Origin: Heliocidaris erythrogramma
Taxonomy: Eukaryota > Echinodermata > Echinoidea > Camarodonta > Echinometridae
Direction: 5' to 3'
Assembly (NCBI GenBank): GCA_025617745.1
Contig: CM046856.1
Coordinates: forward strand, 31,118,208 to 31,182,207
DNA length: 64,000 bases
The notes beneath the pieces were generated by a model. It was not told the DNA's origin, did not search any database, and saw nothing but the letters and a program-made list of their open reading frames with translations. This document shows positions 44,260-55,169 of this stretch, one piece after another. The stretch's first letter is position 1. Every line of letters starts with the position of its first letter. The position numbers and the translations under genes were made by a program.

Positions 44260-45897
44260 CCGTGTGGCTCAAAAAAAAACGTAACACTTTTAAAATGGTT
44301 GCCAAATTAGGCATATATAGTTTTATGGGAAAATGTTGATATGTATGGAAAGCTAAAGGACCCACCTTTCATATGATATGAAAAAATTGACAAAAATTTT
44401 ATGCATCGATGAGCAGTGCTCACTTAAGTTAGAGGTATGAAAATTGGCCTGCGCAGGATTTTTCCTTCCAATTTTGGACAGGTAAGTTATTTGTAGCTTA
44501 AAAAAATAAGGATGATATGAGATATTCATGATCAATTATGACAACATTTTGTTTCTTAATATCTGTTTTTGATTATTGAATAAGAAATTTATGCATGAAG
44601 GAACATTAAGGTAAATACCGGTACAGGGGTAGCGAGGGAACGAAGAAATCGATTTACCGGCATTGGATGGAATCAGGTCCAAGAAAACATACACCCCTAT
44701 CGTCCCTCTCCAGCCCCATCATAACCAGTAACCCCCCCCCCCCCCCCTCAAACACACACAAGCACACCCACACACACAGCAAACAGCAAAAAGTAAGTTA
44801 AAACTTTTTTTAAAGATTTTCATTTTTTAAAATTTCTTTCTCTTTTTTTACAACTGCTACGTTCATCTTAAAATGAAAAGATCTGACAAATGTAATCAGT
44901 TCACAGTCCACATGGCTATCTTCTCTTCTGATCAAGGCTTTCAAAGTACCGATTGAGTAAGGGTACCGATAAAGATAAAACTCTGTTTTGGGGTCGCTCC
45001 ATACTGGCAATGGGATAAGATGTACCGTTTGAAGACTGTGTAACAACTTAATGCAATTATTTGACTCTTAAACCTGTAATGTGTAATGCCATGTTTTTCA
45101 CCTCTTTACCGGTATTTGTTTGGGGATTGATAAATGATGGAGAAAAAGGTATGGTATTCAAAATATCTTTTTGACTCTTAATCCATCAATTCATGGAAAA
45201 TGGTATGCAATCTCACACCTGTAACGTGTACCACCAATGTTTCAATAACAGAGGGAGCTGAAGGAGGTGGGGGGGGGGGGGGACAGCAGAGATATTGGCA
45301 AAGAGAGGAGCAGGGGGAGGAATGGGGGAATTGATTCATTATGACAATGATCATAAACATATACTCACACTTTATTGCATGTACTAATCAAAGCTGCAAA
45401 AAGAGGGGGGGGGGGCGAGGATGGCCAGGGATGGAGTGGATGATTGGGGTGGAGGTGCGGTAGAAGTGTGGTGGTGCATCATGGATAATTTTACCCTGAA
45501 ATTTGAATCAATACCAACAATCTCATAATCCTTGAATTTTTCACATTCAATGCTACAATAATCATGCATAAATGTCTTATTCAATAATCAAAAAAAGATA
45601 TTAAGAAACAAAAAGTTGTCATACTTGATCATGAATATCTCATATCACACATATTTTGTAAGCTACAAATAACTTCCCTGTCCAAAATTGGAAGGAAAAA
45701 TCCTGCGCAGGCCAATTTTCATACCTCTAACGTAAGTGAGCACTGCTCATCGATGCATGAAATTTTTGTCAATTTTTCATATCATATGAAAGGTGGGTCC
45801 TTTAGCTTTCCATACATATCAACATTGTCCCATAAAAATATATATGCCTAATTTGGCAACCATTTCAAAAGTGTTACGTTTTTTTTGAGCCACACGG
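44260..45897. mobile_element. 1,638-bp element with ~340-bp terminal inverted repeats, TA flanks
   Basis: Left arm 44,260-44,598 starts CCGTGTGGCTCAAAAAAAAA, and right arm 45,562-45,897 is its inverse ending GAGCCACACGG. The arms match along about 335 bp with few differences. TA lies on both sides. The interior (44,600-45,560) has G-runs, a CA-rich stretch and two TTTGACTCTTAA...CCTGTAA-GTGTA repeats, but no transposase. It is best read as a non-autonomous Tc1/mariner-type element with long arms. Confidence 0.85.
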
Positions 45898-47400
45898 TAG
45901 TATAATGATATTCTTGATCAGGTCTGAACGTGTGTATGGATGGCTCATTTAGTCTGGTGACTAATTTTTTTTCTTCTATAACTTGATGAATTTTACTCGA
46001 GTGAGCGATTTGATCTTGTCATGTTTCTGTGGTTTTATACTCAAGAGAAATTAAGGCCATGAAAACATAACATGCATAATAAGCGGTACGTCCCGTGTGA
46101 AGGATACAAAAATGTAGAAAATATGAATAAATAAATAAATAAATAGATTAAAATCGTCGTCATCGAGAAATAGATAAAAATAAAATTAAAAAAAAAACTG
46201 TTGAGAGTTCAATTAAGAAAGTAATGGATGCTTACATAAATCAAACTTCCCAAGAGTCGAATTTTCACAAATACGACTCAGAAAAGTTTACGGGCTCCTG
46301 AATCGATCCGAATCGATCGCGACGACCACCCCTCCCCCCCCCCCCCGGGGGATGTTTCATTGAGACCTGTACATCATCCGCGTAAATCACTTGCTGAATT
46401 GAAAAGCAGATTGAAGTAGGGGCAGACCAGTCTATCTCTGATTTTCATACCATTAACGGCGCTTTTATATCTTGCTTGGTATTTTACATCCTATTTAGGC
46501 CTACATCATCACCATAGACTTCTTTTTAGCAAAAAGGAACCGTAAAAAATATTTAACCTAACTTGGAACACATTACCGAACTATCCCCCCCCCTCCTTCC
46601 GCGGATCTTATTCTTATCAGTCTCTGAATTTTATATACCCTTTTTCTTGATTTTTTTTGGATACCCTAAACGCGTAAACTAGGCTATGCGCCTATTGCTG
46701 AAAAGGTACACTTTTTATCGGTTTTTACGTGGATGATGTATAGGCATCAATGAGACATCTCCTCCCCCACCATAGAGTTACATACACACTAAACTGTGTG
46801 TATGTAACCATGAAGATGTAACTCTATGCGTGAAACAAACTACCTGCAGGTATAAGAGATTCCCTGGTGCGAACGAATAACACGCGTGTTGAGTCGTATA
46901 CATTGAAGCCGTACATGCGGATATGGCCTTGGAGTATACACGTCACGCTGTTCTTTGGCAATACACACCAATTGAGGTTTCTCCCCTTCACAGGTAAAGG
47001 GTATGGGTTGGGCATGAAGCTACAAACCCGCTTCATGGGTTGGCAGAATTATTACTCCCTCCGGAAATTCAATGTTTAAAAATGAATTTATGAAATATGG
47101 ACGGGACGTTAGTTCTTAAGATGTGCCTCCCACCACTCTAAAAACCATTCCCCGCACGTGGTTACCAAAACGTGGGGACCGAAAGGGCCAGGGGAGGTGC
47201 CTATTCAACCCCCCCCCCCAAAAAAAGCCCCAAATCCTTAGCGTAATATATATATACTAGCAGAAGCAGCCCGTGGACATCCACGGGCGCTAGCTGTGTT
47301 TATGATTAATCACCGTACCGTATATTTGTTACAATAATCAAGTGAATAAATAAAAAAGTCGGGTAAAGTTATTTTTACCAAGAAGTATTTACAACATGTC
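45898..47400. other. Intergenic DNA with duplicated segment and hairpins
   Basis: No gene recognised. It contains C-runs, a nested hairpin at 46,771-46,828 (inner 13-bp perfect stem 46,777-46,808) and a segment at about 46,780-47,230 duplicated on the far side of the gypsy element. A short hairpin CCCGTGG-ACAT-CCACGGG lies at about 47,270-47,287. Confidence 0.5.
46780..47230 (+). repeat. Left copy of a ~430-bp duplicated segment flanking the gypsy element
   Basis: Shares ACATACACACTAAACTGTGT, CTGTTCTTTGGCA, AAACCCGCTTCATGGGTTGG, TTCAATGTTTAAAAATGAAT and GGGGACCGAAAGGGCCAGGG, in the same order and orientation, with 56,960-57,375. Confidence 0.8.
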
Positions 47401-47727
47401 CATTGGCGGACCGGGGGGGGGGTGCTTCTGGCCGTGCCATCCCCACCCCCCCCCCCCCCCGTTCAATGGCAGGAAAGTATGCATTTCGACCATAGACACG
47501 CCCTTTTGTTGATTGTGCCCCCGCCCCCTTTTAGAATGAAACCTTCTTTTTTTTGCTTGTCAGAGAATTATGGAGGGACCCCCATAACCACCCCCTCCTG
47601 AGCGAATTTTCTAGGTCTGACGAAAAAGAATTCTCGCCACCCCCCCCCCCAGGTCTGCCTTTTTCCAAAAGTTGACAAACCTGCACTTGTTTTCCCCGCC
47701 TTATACTAAATTCTGGATCCGCCCCTG
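47401..47727. mobile_element. CATTGGCGGACC-family short element
   Basis: Starts CATTGGCGGACC plus a G-run and ends TGGATCCGCCCCTG, giving inverted ends. The interior matches the elements at the left edges of units A-C (AAAGTATGCATTTCGACCAT, TTTGCTTGTCAGAGAATTATG). Non-coding. Confidence 0.65.
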
Positions 47728-48140
47728 ATCATGTGAATATGTCTTATTTATCCAAAGCTTGCATGAGTTCTGAAGAAAATTCCTTTTAATCTTGATGAAA
47801 ATTGATGATATGGATATAATAATGTTCGAGTAGAATATCCATGCATAGACCTAGAGGGAGCGATTTGATCTTGCCATGTTTCTGCGGTTTATTAATACTC
47901 AGAGTAACATCCATAATAATAGCGGTACGTCCCCTGTAAAGGATGCAATAATGAGAAAAAATGAATTTGTCATTTTATTTTCAGGGGGATTATGGCCCCC
48001 TTATATGGGTCTTGGGAGGACCGACGGATTGACTTCCCCCCTACTACCCCCCCCCCCCCCCCTCCAGCTCCCCCCATTCCATTGTCATCCCATCACCCCC
48101 CAGGGCGAGGGGAGAAGGGATTAATATCATTATACGTAAG
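47728..48140. other. Spacer before the gypsy element
   Basis: About 410 bp of AT-rich DNA with a C-run near 48,046-48,063. No gene recognised. Confidence 0.4.
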
Positions 48141-49842
48141 TGTGAGATTATAATTCGCTCGATACCCTACCTATCATTCCTCACCCCTTATAATTAGGTT
48201 CTGTACAATTAAGCCTGGATAATACTGGTTTCATGTATCTTGATTTATGCTATTTCATGTACCATTATGTGTATTGACCTCATGTACATACATCTTGTTT
48301 TTATTATGTGTAACATTATAACCACTATTTCATTTGCCCCCTACCCTATTGCACAGAGCAGTGAGGAGGGAGTTTACAGATAAGTTGATAAGTCTTCTCA
48401 TCAGCTAGTACTTCCTGGTGGTCAGTCACTCCCTAATCCCCAAACAGTAGGCCCTATGTCTTTGTGTAGCAGTAATGTAAACAATGACCCTGAGGTTCCC
48501 CCATTCACCCCTCTATTAGGACAGAGGGTAAAAAAGCAAGCATGTGTATTGTGAGATGCAGAGTTTAATTAGAAGAGTCTCCCTGTAAGCATTGGTAGGA
48601 TAGAGAGCTGCTTCAGTGTCACAAGAAATTTGCTGAGATTCACTGGAGACCAAAGTAGGTACTTTTGATCATTTTGTTAAATAATAACCATGTATTTTGT
48701 GTATTGTGGATGACATATATTTTGATGCTATTGTGTAGAAAATTCGTTATGAGTTGTTAGTGGAGAGTTGATGTAGTGATGTTGGTAATTGAGTTCTATT
48801 CCTGTACATATAGTCACACAGAGCGAGTGTGTAGAGGAGTTATGCGCTATACTTGTTATATACATGTTTGTAATTTCATGTTCATATTATTCTGTCAATA
48901 TCATGGGACTGGTCATTCATTAAGATTGATAAAGCCTATTTGCCTGTCATGAAAATGTATGTTGGGGAAATTTGAGTTATTGAATATACTGCATAATTTT
49001 GTTATTGTATATTGTATGATTTGTTAATCTATCATGATCATTATGATGGTACATGCTCTTGTTTGGGTTATGTTCAGGTGATGTAAACTACTAGCTTTAC
49101 TCGTCCTACTCCATAAACCGGACCCTCACTGTTGCAGCTCTAGTTTGGAGGTGATTAATTAGTTCTTTATTAATTTTGTTTATCATACACTTTGAGTCTC
49201 TTTCTAATAATCATGTCTATGTAGAAAATGGTTAAATTTGTTGGATACTTTCAAAAGATGTTGGTGTAAATAATGTTATCTTAAGTCTTAATTATACATG
49301 TAAGAGATATCTTACATGTGATATCTATTCTCATATACATTGTAAAGATACCCAGTATGCAGATGTAGTTTTATCAAGTTGTCTTTGGTCTATCCGTATC
49401 AATAGGCATGTATTACGGTTATTTTTCACTATTAATTATATACAACCACACTCATAGATTAATTGAGAATACAAATATTGTGAACACTTTATAAAGGTAG
49501 AATATATGTTAATGATCACTGGAGTTAGCTATGTTTATGACTGCTGTTTTCTTTATGCTTAATTACAACTTTGTTTTATTTTTGTTTAGGATTATGAAGG
49601 TGCAGAATAGGCACACTCAGTGCTGTGTTGGTTTTCTTTGATCACTCCATTGTTTTGGTTTATAAACTTTTGTTTTCTTAACTTCTAAATAAATGAACTT
49701 TCGTTCAGTTTAAAGGGAAAAGCACAAGACTACAAATTCCTTCTTTGTTTCAGCCTTCTTGTTGAACCTGGTAATTAATTAGATTATTTCAGTCATAATA
49801 GTTGTATTTCAAACACGTCCTGTACACATATAGGAGGTCACA
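48141..49842 (+). repeat. 5' LTR
   Basis: Begins TGTGAGATTATAATTCGC and ends near AGGAGGTCACA. It matches the right LTR at a constant offset of 7,029 bp. AATAAATGAAC near 49,689 may be the polyadenylation signal. At 1.7 kb it is long for the group. Confidence 0.95.
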
Positions 49843-49848
49843 TAATTT

Positions 49849-49866
49849 TGGTGCCGAAACCCGGGA
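49849..49866 (+). promoter_or_regulatory. Primer binding site, tRNA-Phe type
   Basis: TGGTGCCGAAACCCGGGA lies 6 bp after the LTR. Its complement, TCCCGGGTTTCGGCACCA, is the 3' end expected of eukaryotic tRNA-Phe including CCA (acceptor strand pairing with GCCGAAA). All 18 bases fit. Confidence 0.9.
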
Positions 49867-50012
49867 AGGCTTTAATACAAGGAAAATTTGGGTCCTAGCT
49901 AACCTAAACATATCAAACGAAATGGAATAAAGCAATAGCAACAAATAACAAATATAATATTTTAACAAATCAAAGAAAACCAACACAGCATCGTCGAGTT
50001 GTGCGGACAGAG

Positions 50013-51185
50013 ATGGAAACCCCAATACCCTGCAACATTACGACGCCATCTAGCCTGCAACATCACCCCACTAGAACAGATGGAACGACACCTCTTGGGA
50101 CGCCCCCGCCATGGAGCCTCGGTAAACCGGTGGCGACGCCCCTACAGATAGCCGGTATGGACCCAATGCCTGACCACACCCAACACTTGACTCACACTCC
50201 AAGATGCGTGACAACGCACCAAATAAAGACAGTAGGAACATTTACGGGTAGAGGGGGTGTAAAAGTTGAAGATTGGGTAAGGGATATGCGATATGTACTG
50301 GAGTCAAAGGGGCCAATGCCACTTCGAGCTGAGTTCTATGAAATTGTTAGACACACCGGAGGAAGGGCGCGAGACTTGATACTAAACTTAGAGTTGGGGG
50401 GCCCGTCCAGCTGCACCCCAGAGGCCGCAATCACAGAGTTGCTTGAAGAATACGGGGAGAGCGATTGGACGGCATCGCCAATGGCAGCATTTTACGCAAG
50501 GATGCAACAGCAAAGTGAGTCACCATCTGACTATGCTATTGCCCTAGAGGCCAAATTGAGAGTGGCCCATGAAAGGGGTACTGGTGCGGCGAAGGTTGAG
50601 GCAACAGCCCGGGACAAGATGTTAACAGTACAGTTTATGTATGGTCTTCGGGACCAGGATGTAAAAAGCCGCTTGGCTCCGATGAGGCCGAGACACATGA
50701 CGTTCAGAGAGTTAAGAAGGGAGTTAAGGATCATAGAGGAGGAGCAGAGGCAAAGAAAGGGAGCCAATTCCTACAGGATGGACGTGAAGGCGGATGCAAG
50801 GCCTACTCCTGCCACTTCCCAAAATCAGGCGCTTGATGAAATTACGAGGACTCTGAAGGAGATGCATGCCTTCCAGGGGCAAACATCGAATCTCATTCAT
50901 CAAGTCCTGGATGAGCAACAGCGGTCAAGGGCAAGACTTGACATGCTGGAGAGCCTAGTAATGGGGCCGCCTCCTTCAAGAGGACATGGCTCGCTGCCAG
51001 GTAATGATGTTTGCTTCACATGCCACCAGCCAGGACACTTCTCCCGTGCGTGCCCACAACGTCGACCAAGAAGGCGCCAACAGGCCCCCCAGCCAGGCCT
51101 CCAACAGGATCCAACACCACAGCAGCACCAACCGCAACAACAGCAAGGATCACAAGAGGCACCAATGCATCCTTTAAACGCCTAG
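50013..51185 (+). CDS. Gag polyprotein (390 aa)
   Basis: First ATG of the open frame is at 50,013 (METPIPCNITT). An N-terminal region rich in Pro and Thr is followed by a retrotransposon-gag/capsid-like helical region (about residues 80-245, around FTGRGGVKVEDWVRDMRYVL), a basic Gln/Arg stretch and one CCHC zinc knuckle C-x2-C-x4-H-x4-C at about residues 334-347 (CFTCHQPGHFSRAC). The C-terminus is Gln/Pro-rich. The stop at 51,183 lies just past a slippery heptamer, so most ribosomes should make Gag and a minority Gag-Pol. Confidence 0.92.
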   Translation: METPIPCNITTPSSLQHHPTRTDGTTPLGTPPPWSLGKPVATPLQIAGMDPMPDHTQHLTHTPRCVTTHQIKTVGTFTGRGGVKVEDWVRDMRYVLESKGPMPLRAEFYEIVRHTGGRARDLILNLELGGPSSCTPEAAITELLEEYGESDWTASPMAAFYARMQQQSESPSDYAIALEAKLRVAHERGTGAAKVEATARDKMLTVQFMYGLRDQDVKSRLAPMRPRHMTFRELRRELRIIEEEQRQRKGANSYRMDVKADARPTPATSQNQALDEITRTLKEMHAFQGQTSNLIHQVLDEQQRSRARLDMLESLVMGPPPSRGHGSLPGNDVCFTCHQPGHFSRACPQRRPRRRQQAPQPGLQQDPTPQQHQPQQQQGSQEAPMHPLNA

Positions 51186-51235
51186 AACCTGCAGACAGTG
51201 GGCAGTCTGTGGGTATGACAAATGTTCAACGCCCA
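51173..51235 (+). promoter_or_regulatory. -1 ribosomal frameshift signal (slippery site plus pseudoknot)
   Basis: The heptamer T TTA AAC is at 51,173-51,179, in the right register for the gag frame and four bases before the gag stop codon. After an 8-base spacer, CCTGCAGAC (51,188-51,196) can pair with GTCTGTGGG (51,205-51,213) as a 9-bp stem with two wobble pairs. The loop segment TGGGC (51,199-51,203) can pair with GCCCA (51,231-51,235), giving an H-type pseudoknot. A -1 shift here joins gag exactly to the pol frame (next codons CGC CTA). No fold was computed. Confidence 0.82.
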
Positions 51236-54200
51236 GAGAGCAAATTCAACTACCCCGTGAGACATGAGAAGGTGGAGCGACTTGCATATGGAGAGCTTAT
51301 TGGACCAGTAACCAGCACAACTTTAGTGGTAAACAAGCAGCCTTGTGTCGCCATCTTGGATACAGGTTCACAAGTAACCACCATCACTTCTGACTATGTG
51401 AAGCAACACTCAACTCTTTGTAACCAGGAGTTGATCCCTTGTGATGTTAGAATTGAAGGTGCTGGTGGTCATGTAGTACCACATGTTGGGGTGATCTTAC
51501 TCGATGTAGAGGCTCAGGGAATGTCTGTGAAATCCATACCAGCTCTGGTGGTGCCTACAATCCAGAAAGATGGAGAGGTCTCCTGTCTGCTGGGAACAAA
51601 TGTCATTCGACCCTTCCGGGATGAGGCGCATAGCAAGCATGGGAGGAAATTCATGGCGAAGGTGAAGTCGGAATCGATGCCATGGTTCCTGGCCTATCAG
51701 GCCATGAACTGCGATGGCCTCGACCTGGCAGATGAAGGTGGAAACATTGGTCTTGTCCGGTATGATGGGAAGAAGCCACGGGTGATCCGCCCAGGCCAAT
51801 ACATGGACGTCCAAGCAAAGGCACCAAAGTCTACCAATAACCGCATAATTTCTGCTGTAGTTTGTGAACATTCCCCTGGTAGTTCCTTAAAAGTGGATTC
51901 TGCCCTGAGTGAGATCCGTAATGGTTGTTTAACCGCAAGAGTAACCAACGTAGGTGGTGTGGACGTGTGCCTACGGAGGAATGATGCTGTGGCCAAACTG
52001 GAGGTTGCAACGCTGGTAGCCGAATGTGGCACTCCCGAGGAATCACGTAGTGATAGGAGCAGAGTAGTGCCAGTAGATATGTTCAGGCAAGAGGTTGCAG
52101 ATCACCTCCAAGACGTCAACACACCAACTGACCAGTTATCACCAGCGGATAGAGAGGCTCTGGTCAATCTACTGAAAAAGAATGCAGACGTATTCTCCAC
52201 TGGTCCGGAAGATTTTGGACGCACGAATACAGTAGTGCATGGAATTCCCCTGGTCGACCGAACTCCTTTCCGGATGCCTTACCGACGGATTCCTCCTGCC
52301 GATTTTCAGGAAGTTAAAGATCACATCAAAGATTTAACGTCGGCAGGGATTATCACTCCAAGCAAGTCTCCATTTGCATCACCAATTGTCATTGTTCGCA
52401 AGAAGGACGGAAAGATTCGGATGTGCGTGGATTTTCGCAAATTGAACTCGAGGACTGTTCGTGATGCATATCCTATCCCGAGAATTGACGAGTCCCTAGA
52501 TGCCCTTGGGAAAGCAAAGTATTTCTCAAGCCTAGATCTAATGTCAGGATACTTGCAAGTGGAGATGGCAGAGGATGACCGTCAAAAGACAGCCTTCACA
52601 ACACCCATGGGTCTATATGAGTATACCCGTATGCCCTTTGGACTCATGAATGCTCCTGCAACATTCCAGAGGCTCATGAACACAGTGCTAGGTGATATGA
52701 ACCTCTCTGAAGTACTCATATATCTGGACGACATCATCGTATTCAGCTCAACCATTGAGGAACATCTGACCAGGCTAGAACGTGTCTTTACAAGACTTAG
52801 ACAGCACGGACTGAAACTCAAGCCTAGCAAGTGTCATTTCCTTCAACAAGAAGTCCAATACTTGGGGCATGTAGTTTCTAAGGATGGTGTTGCCACTGAC
52901 CCAGAGAAGATAGAGTCTGTTAAGGCCTGGCCCGTACCAAAGACGAAGCGAGATGTGCGCAGTTTTCTGGGCTTCACAGGCTACTACAGACGTTTCATTG
53001 AGAAGTATGCATCGATTGCACGTCCCTTGTTCTGCTTGATTGGGGGAAGTAAGCAAAAGTCTAAGGAAAGAAGACCCCCTGCACCTTTCTTGTGGACTGC
53101 AGAGTGCCAACACGCCTTTGACGTCTTGAAGGAGAAGCTCACCTCTGCCCCAGTCCTCTCCTTTCCAGACTTTAACAAGGGCTTCATCTTGCAGACAGAT
53201 GCCTCATTGGATGGACTTGGAGCTGTTTTGGCCCAGAAGCTGGACGGCAAGGAGCATGTGATTGCATATGCCAGCCGAAGCCTTCGTCCAGGAGAGATGC
53301 GGTACCCTGCACACAAGTTAGAGTTTAAGGCATTGCACTGGGCGGCTACGCAGAAGTTCAAGGATTACACATATGGCCAGAAGGTTATCGCCGTCACGGA
53401 TAGCAACCCCCTCACATACGTCTTGGGATCAGCGAAGTTAGATGCTCACGGGCAGCGATGGGTAAGTGACCTGGCTCAGTGTGACTTGGAGGTAGTGTAC
53501 CGCCCAGGGAAGTCCAACGACAACGCAGACGGTCTGTCTCGCATAACACGGGAGAATGTCAGACAAGCCCTGGACAAAGCGTCTTCAATCCAACCGGATG
53601 TCAGTGCAGATGAGCACTCCTCATATGTGGTGCGAGTAGAGGCCATGCGACCCATTGGAAACTGCACAGACAGAAGCAACCAATGCTCGACGCACGCCAC
53701 CGATGACCCTGCAATTTCCCTGCCATCTGAAATCTCTCTCAAAGACATACATGAAGCTCAACAAAAGGATGAGGTCATCTGCAATGTTCGGCAGTGGATG
53801 CTGAAAGGACACAGGCCAACCCGTCGACAGTGTGACATGCAGTCCAAACAAGTTAAAAGGCTGCTAAGCAAATGGGACCAGCTGACCATAGTCCAAGGTG
53901 TTGTCATGTTACAGCCTGCAGAGAGTGATGTTCCCCTTGTACCCATCCTCCCTCGGTGTTATAGGAGAAGAGTTCTTCGAGGTGTTCATGATGAGATGGG
54001 TCACTTTGGGTATGAACGAACACTGGACTTAGCGAAAAGCCGTTTCTACTGGCCTGGCCTTCCTTTGGACATCAAGCGTCACATGCATCGATGCAAGCGA
54101 TGCACCCTTCGGAAAACAGCAGAGCCGAAAGGACGAACTGCACTGAAGAGTATCCGCACTTCACGTCCACTTGAGCTGGTGTGTCTGGACTTCCTCAGCT

Positions 54201-55114
54201 TGGAAGCCTCAACCGGCGGCATCGAAAATGTATTGGTCATTACTGACCATTTTACCAGACACGCGCAGGCATATCCAACTCGTGACCAGACTGCTGCTAC
54301 GGTTGCGAAGACACTTTGGGGAAAGTATGTGATACACTATGGCATACCAGAGCGTATACATAGCGACCAGGGAAAGTGTTTTGGCGCCGCAGTAATCCAT
54401 GAGCTGTGCAATCTTCTGGGAATTGCCAAAAGCCGGACGACCCCCTATCACCCCCAGGGTAATGGTATGACGGAGAGGTACAATAGTACTCTATTGAACA
54501 TGTTGGGAACCCTACATCCTTCGTTGAAACCGAGTTGGAAAGATCATGTGGAGTCCCTTACACATGCGTATAACTGTACCAAGCATGCGTCAACAGGCTT
54601 TTCCCCTCACTACCTCATGTTCCTTCGGAAGCCCCGAATACCCGCAGACCTTGTATTGGAAAAGGAGGAGAATGAAACACAGGAAATCGACGAAAAGAGC
54701 TATGTTGAACGGATGAAACAGACACTGGTTGAGGCCTACAAGTTGGCCCAGACGAATGCTGAAGATGCTCGACGCAAACAAGCAGCCAACCATAACAAGC
54801 GAGCTAGAGGTTCTGGGTTCTCCCAAGGAGACAAAGTGCTGGTGGCGAACAAAGCACTTCGTGGCCGTCACAAGATTGCAGACAAATGGGAGGGGTCACC
54901 TTACACTGTACTCCGCAGCATCCCTGGATCTCCCATATATGTAGTTAGACATTGCGAGTCTGGTCGAGAACGTACCCTCCACCAAGATTTGCTTACACTG
55001 TGTACCTTCCTAACTTCTGAGTCAGATGGATTCGCCTCCAATGAAGATATCGGTGATGAAGCCGATGATGACTCTACTTCTGTATCTAGCGATGCATCCC
55101 TGATCTCTTTGTAG
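51179..55114 (+). CDS. Pol polyprotein (protease, reverse transcriptase, RNase H, integrase)
   Basis: Expressed by -1 frameshift from gag; the frame is open from 51,011, but in-frame coding starts after the slip at 51,179. Residue numbers here count from 51,011. Aspartic protease: DTGS at 117-120. Reverse transcriptase: KIRMCVDFRKLN, then MPFGLMNAPATFQ, then the YLDD catalytic box at 571-574. RNase H: TDAS with Asp730. Integrase: zinc module H993-x4-H998-x29-C1028-x2-C1031, then the catalytic Asp1060, Asp1119 (HSDQG) and Glu1155 with 35 residues between the last two. A GPY/F-like module (KWEGSPYTV) follows near the C-terminus. No frameshift or stop interrupts it, so it could be active. Confidence 0.95.
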   Translation, partial: RLEPADSGQSVGMTNVQRPESKFNYPVRHEKVERLAYGELIGPVTSTTLVVNKQPCVAILDTGSQVTTITSDYVKQHSTLCNQELIPCDVRIEGAGGHVVPHVGVILLDVEAQGMSVKSIPALVVPTIQKDGEVSCLLGTNVIRPFRDEAHSKHGRKFMAKVKSESMPWFLAYQAMNCDGLDLADEGGNIGLVRYDGKKPRVIRPGQYMDVQAKAPKSTNNRIISAVVCEHSPGSSLKVDSALSEIRNGCLTARVTNVGGVDVCLRRNDAVAKLEVATLVAECGTPEESRSDRSRVVPVDMFRQEVADHLQDVNTPTDQLSPADREALVNLLKKNADVFSTGPEDFGRTNTVVHGIPLVDRTPFRMPYRRIPPADFQEVKDHIKDLTSAGIITPSKSPFASPIVIVRKKDGKIRMCVDFRKLNSRTVRDAYPIPRIDESLDALGKAKYFSSLDLMSGYLQVEMAEDDRQKTAFTTPMGLYEYTRMPFGLMNAPATFQRLMNTVLGDMNLSEVLIYLDDIIVFSSTIEEHLTRLERVFTRLRQHGLKLKPSKCHFLQQEVQYLGHVVSKDGVATDPEKIESVKAWPVPKTKRDVRSFLGFTGYYRRFIEKYASIARPLFCLIGGSKQKSKERRPPAPFLWTAECQHAFDVLKEKLTSAPVLSFPDFNKGFILQTDASLDGLGAVLAQKLDGKEHVIAYASRSLRPGEMRYPAHKLEFKALHWAATQKFKDYTYGQKVIAVTDSNPLTYVLGSAKLDAHGQRWVSDLAQCDLEVVYRPGKSNDNADGLSRITRENVRQALDKASSIQPDVSADEHSSYVVRVEAMRPIGNCTDRSNQCSTHATDDPAISLPSEISLKDIHEAQQKDEVICNVRQWMLKGHRPTRRQCDMQSKQVKRLLSKWDQLTIVQGVVMLQPAESDVPLVPILPRCYRRRVLRGVHDEMGHFGYERTLDLAKSRFYWPGLPLDIKRHMHRCKRCTLRKTAEPKGRTALKSIRTSRPLELVCLDFLSLEASTGGIENVLVITDHFTRHAQAYPTRDQTAATVAKTLWGKYVIHYGIPERIHSDQGKCFGAAVIHELCNLLGIAKSRTTPYHPQGNGMTERYNSTLLNMLGTLHPSLKPSWKDHVESLTHAYNCTKHASTGFSPHYLMFLRKPRIPADLVLEKEENETQEIDEKSYVERMKQTLVEAYKLAQTNAEDARRKQAANHNKRARGSGFSQGDKVLVANKALRGRHKIADKWEGSPYTVLRSIPGSPIYVVRHCESGRERTLHQDLLTLCTFLTSESDGFASNEDIGDEADDDSTSVSSDASLISL

Positions 55115-55169
55115 TTACTTGCGTTATATTCAATTGTTGGGGACAACAATACCTTAAGCCGGTGGCGAG

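Noticed and set aside
52582..54944. Many frames on the minus strand of the gypsy pol
   Set aside because: They are shadows of a single, strongly supported pol frame.
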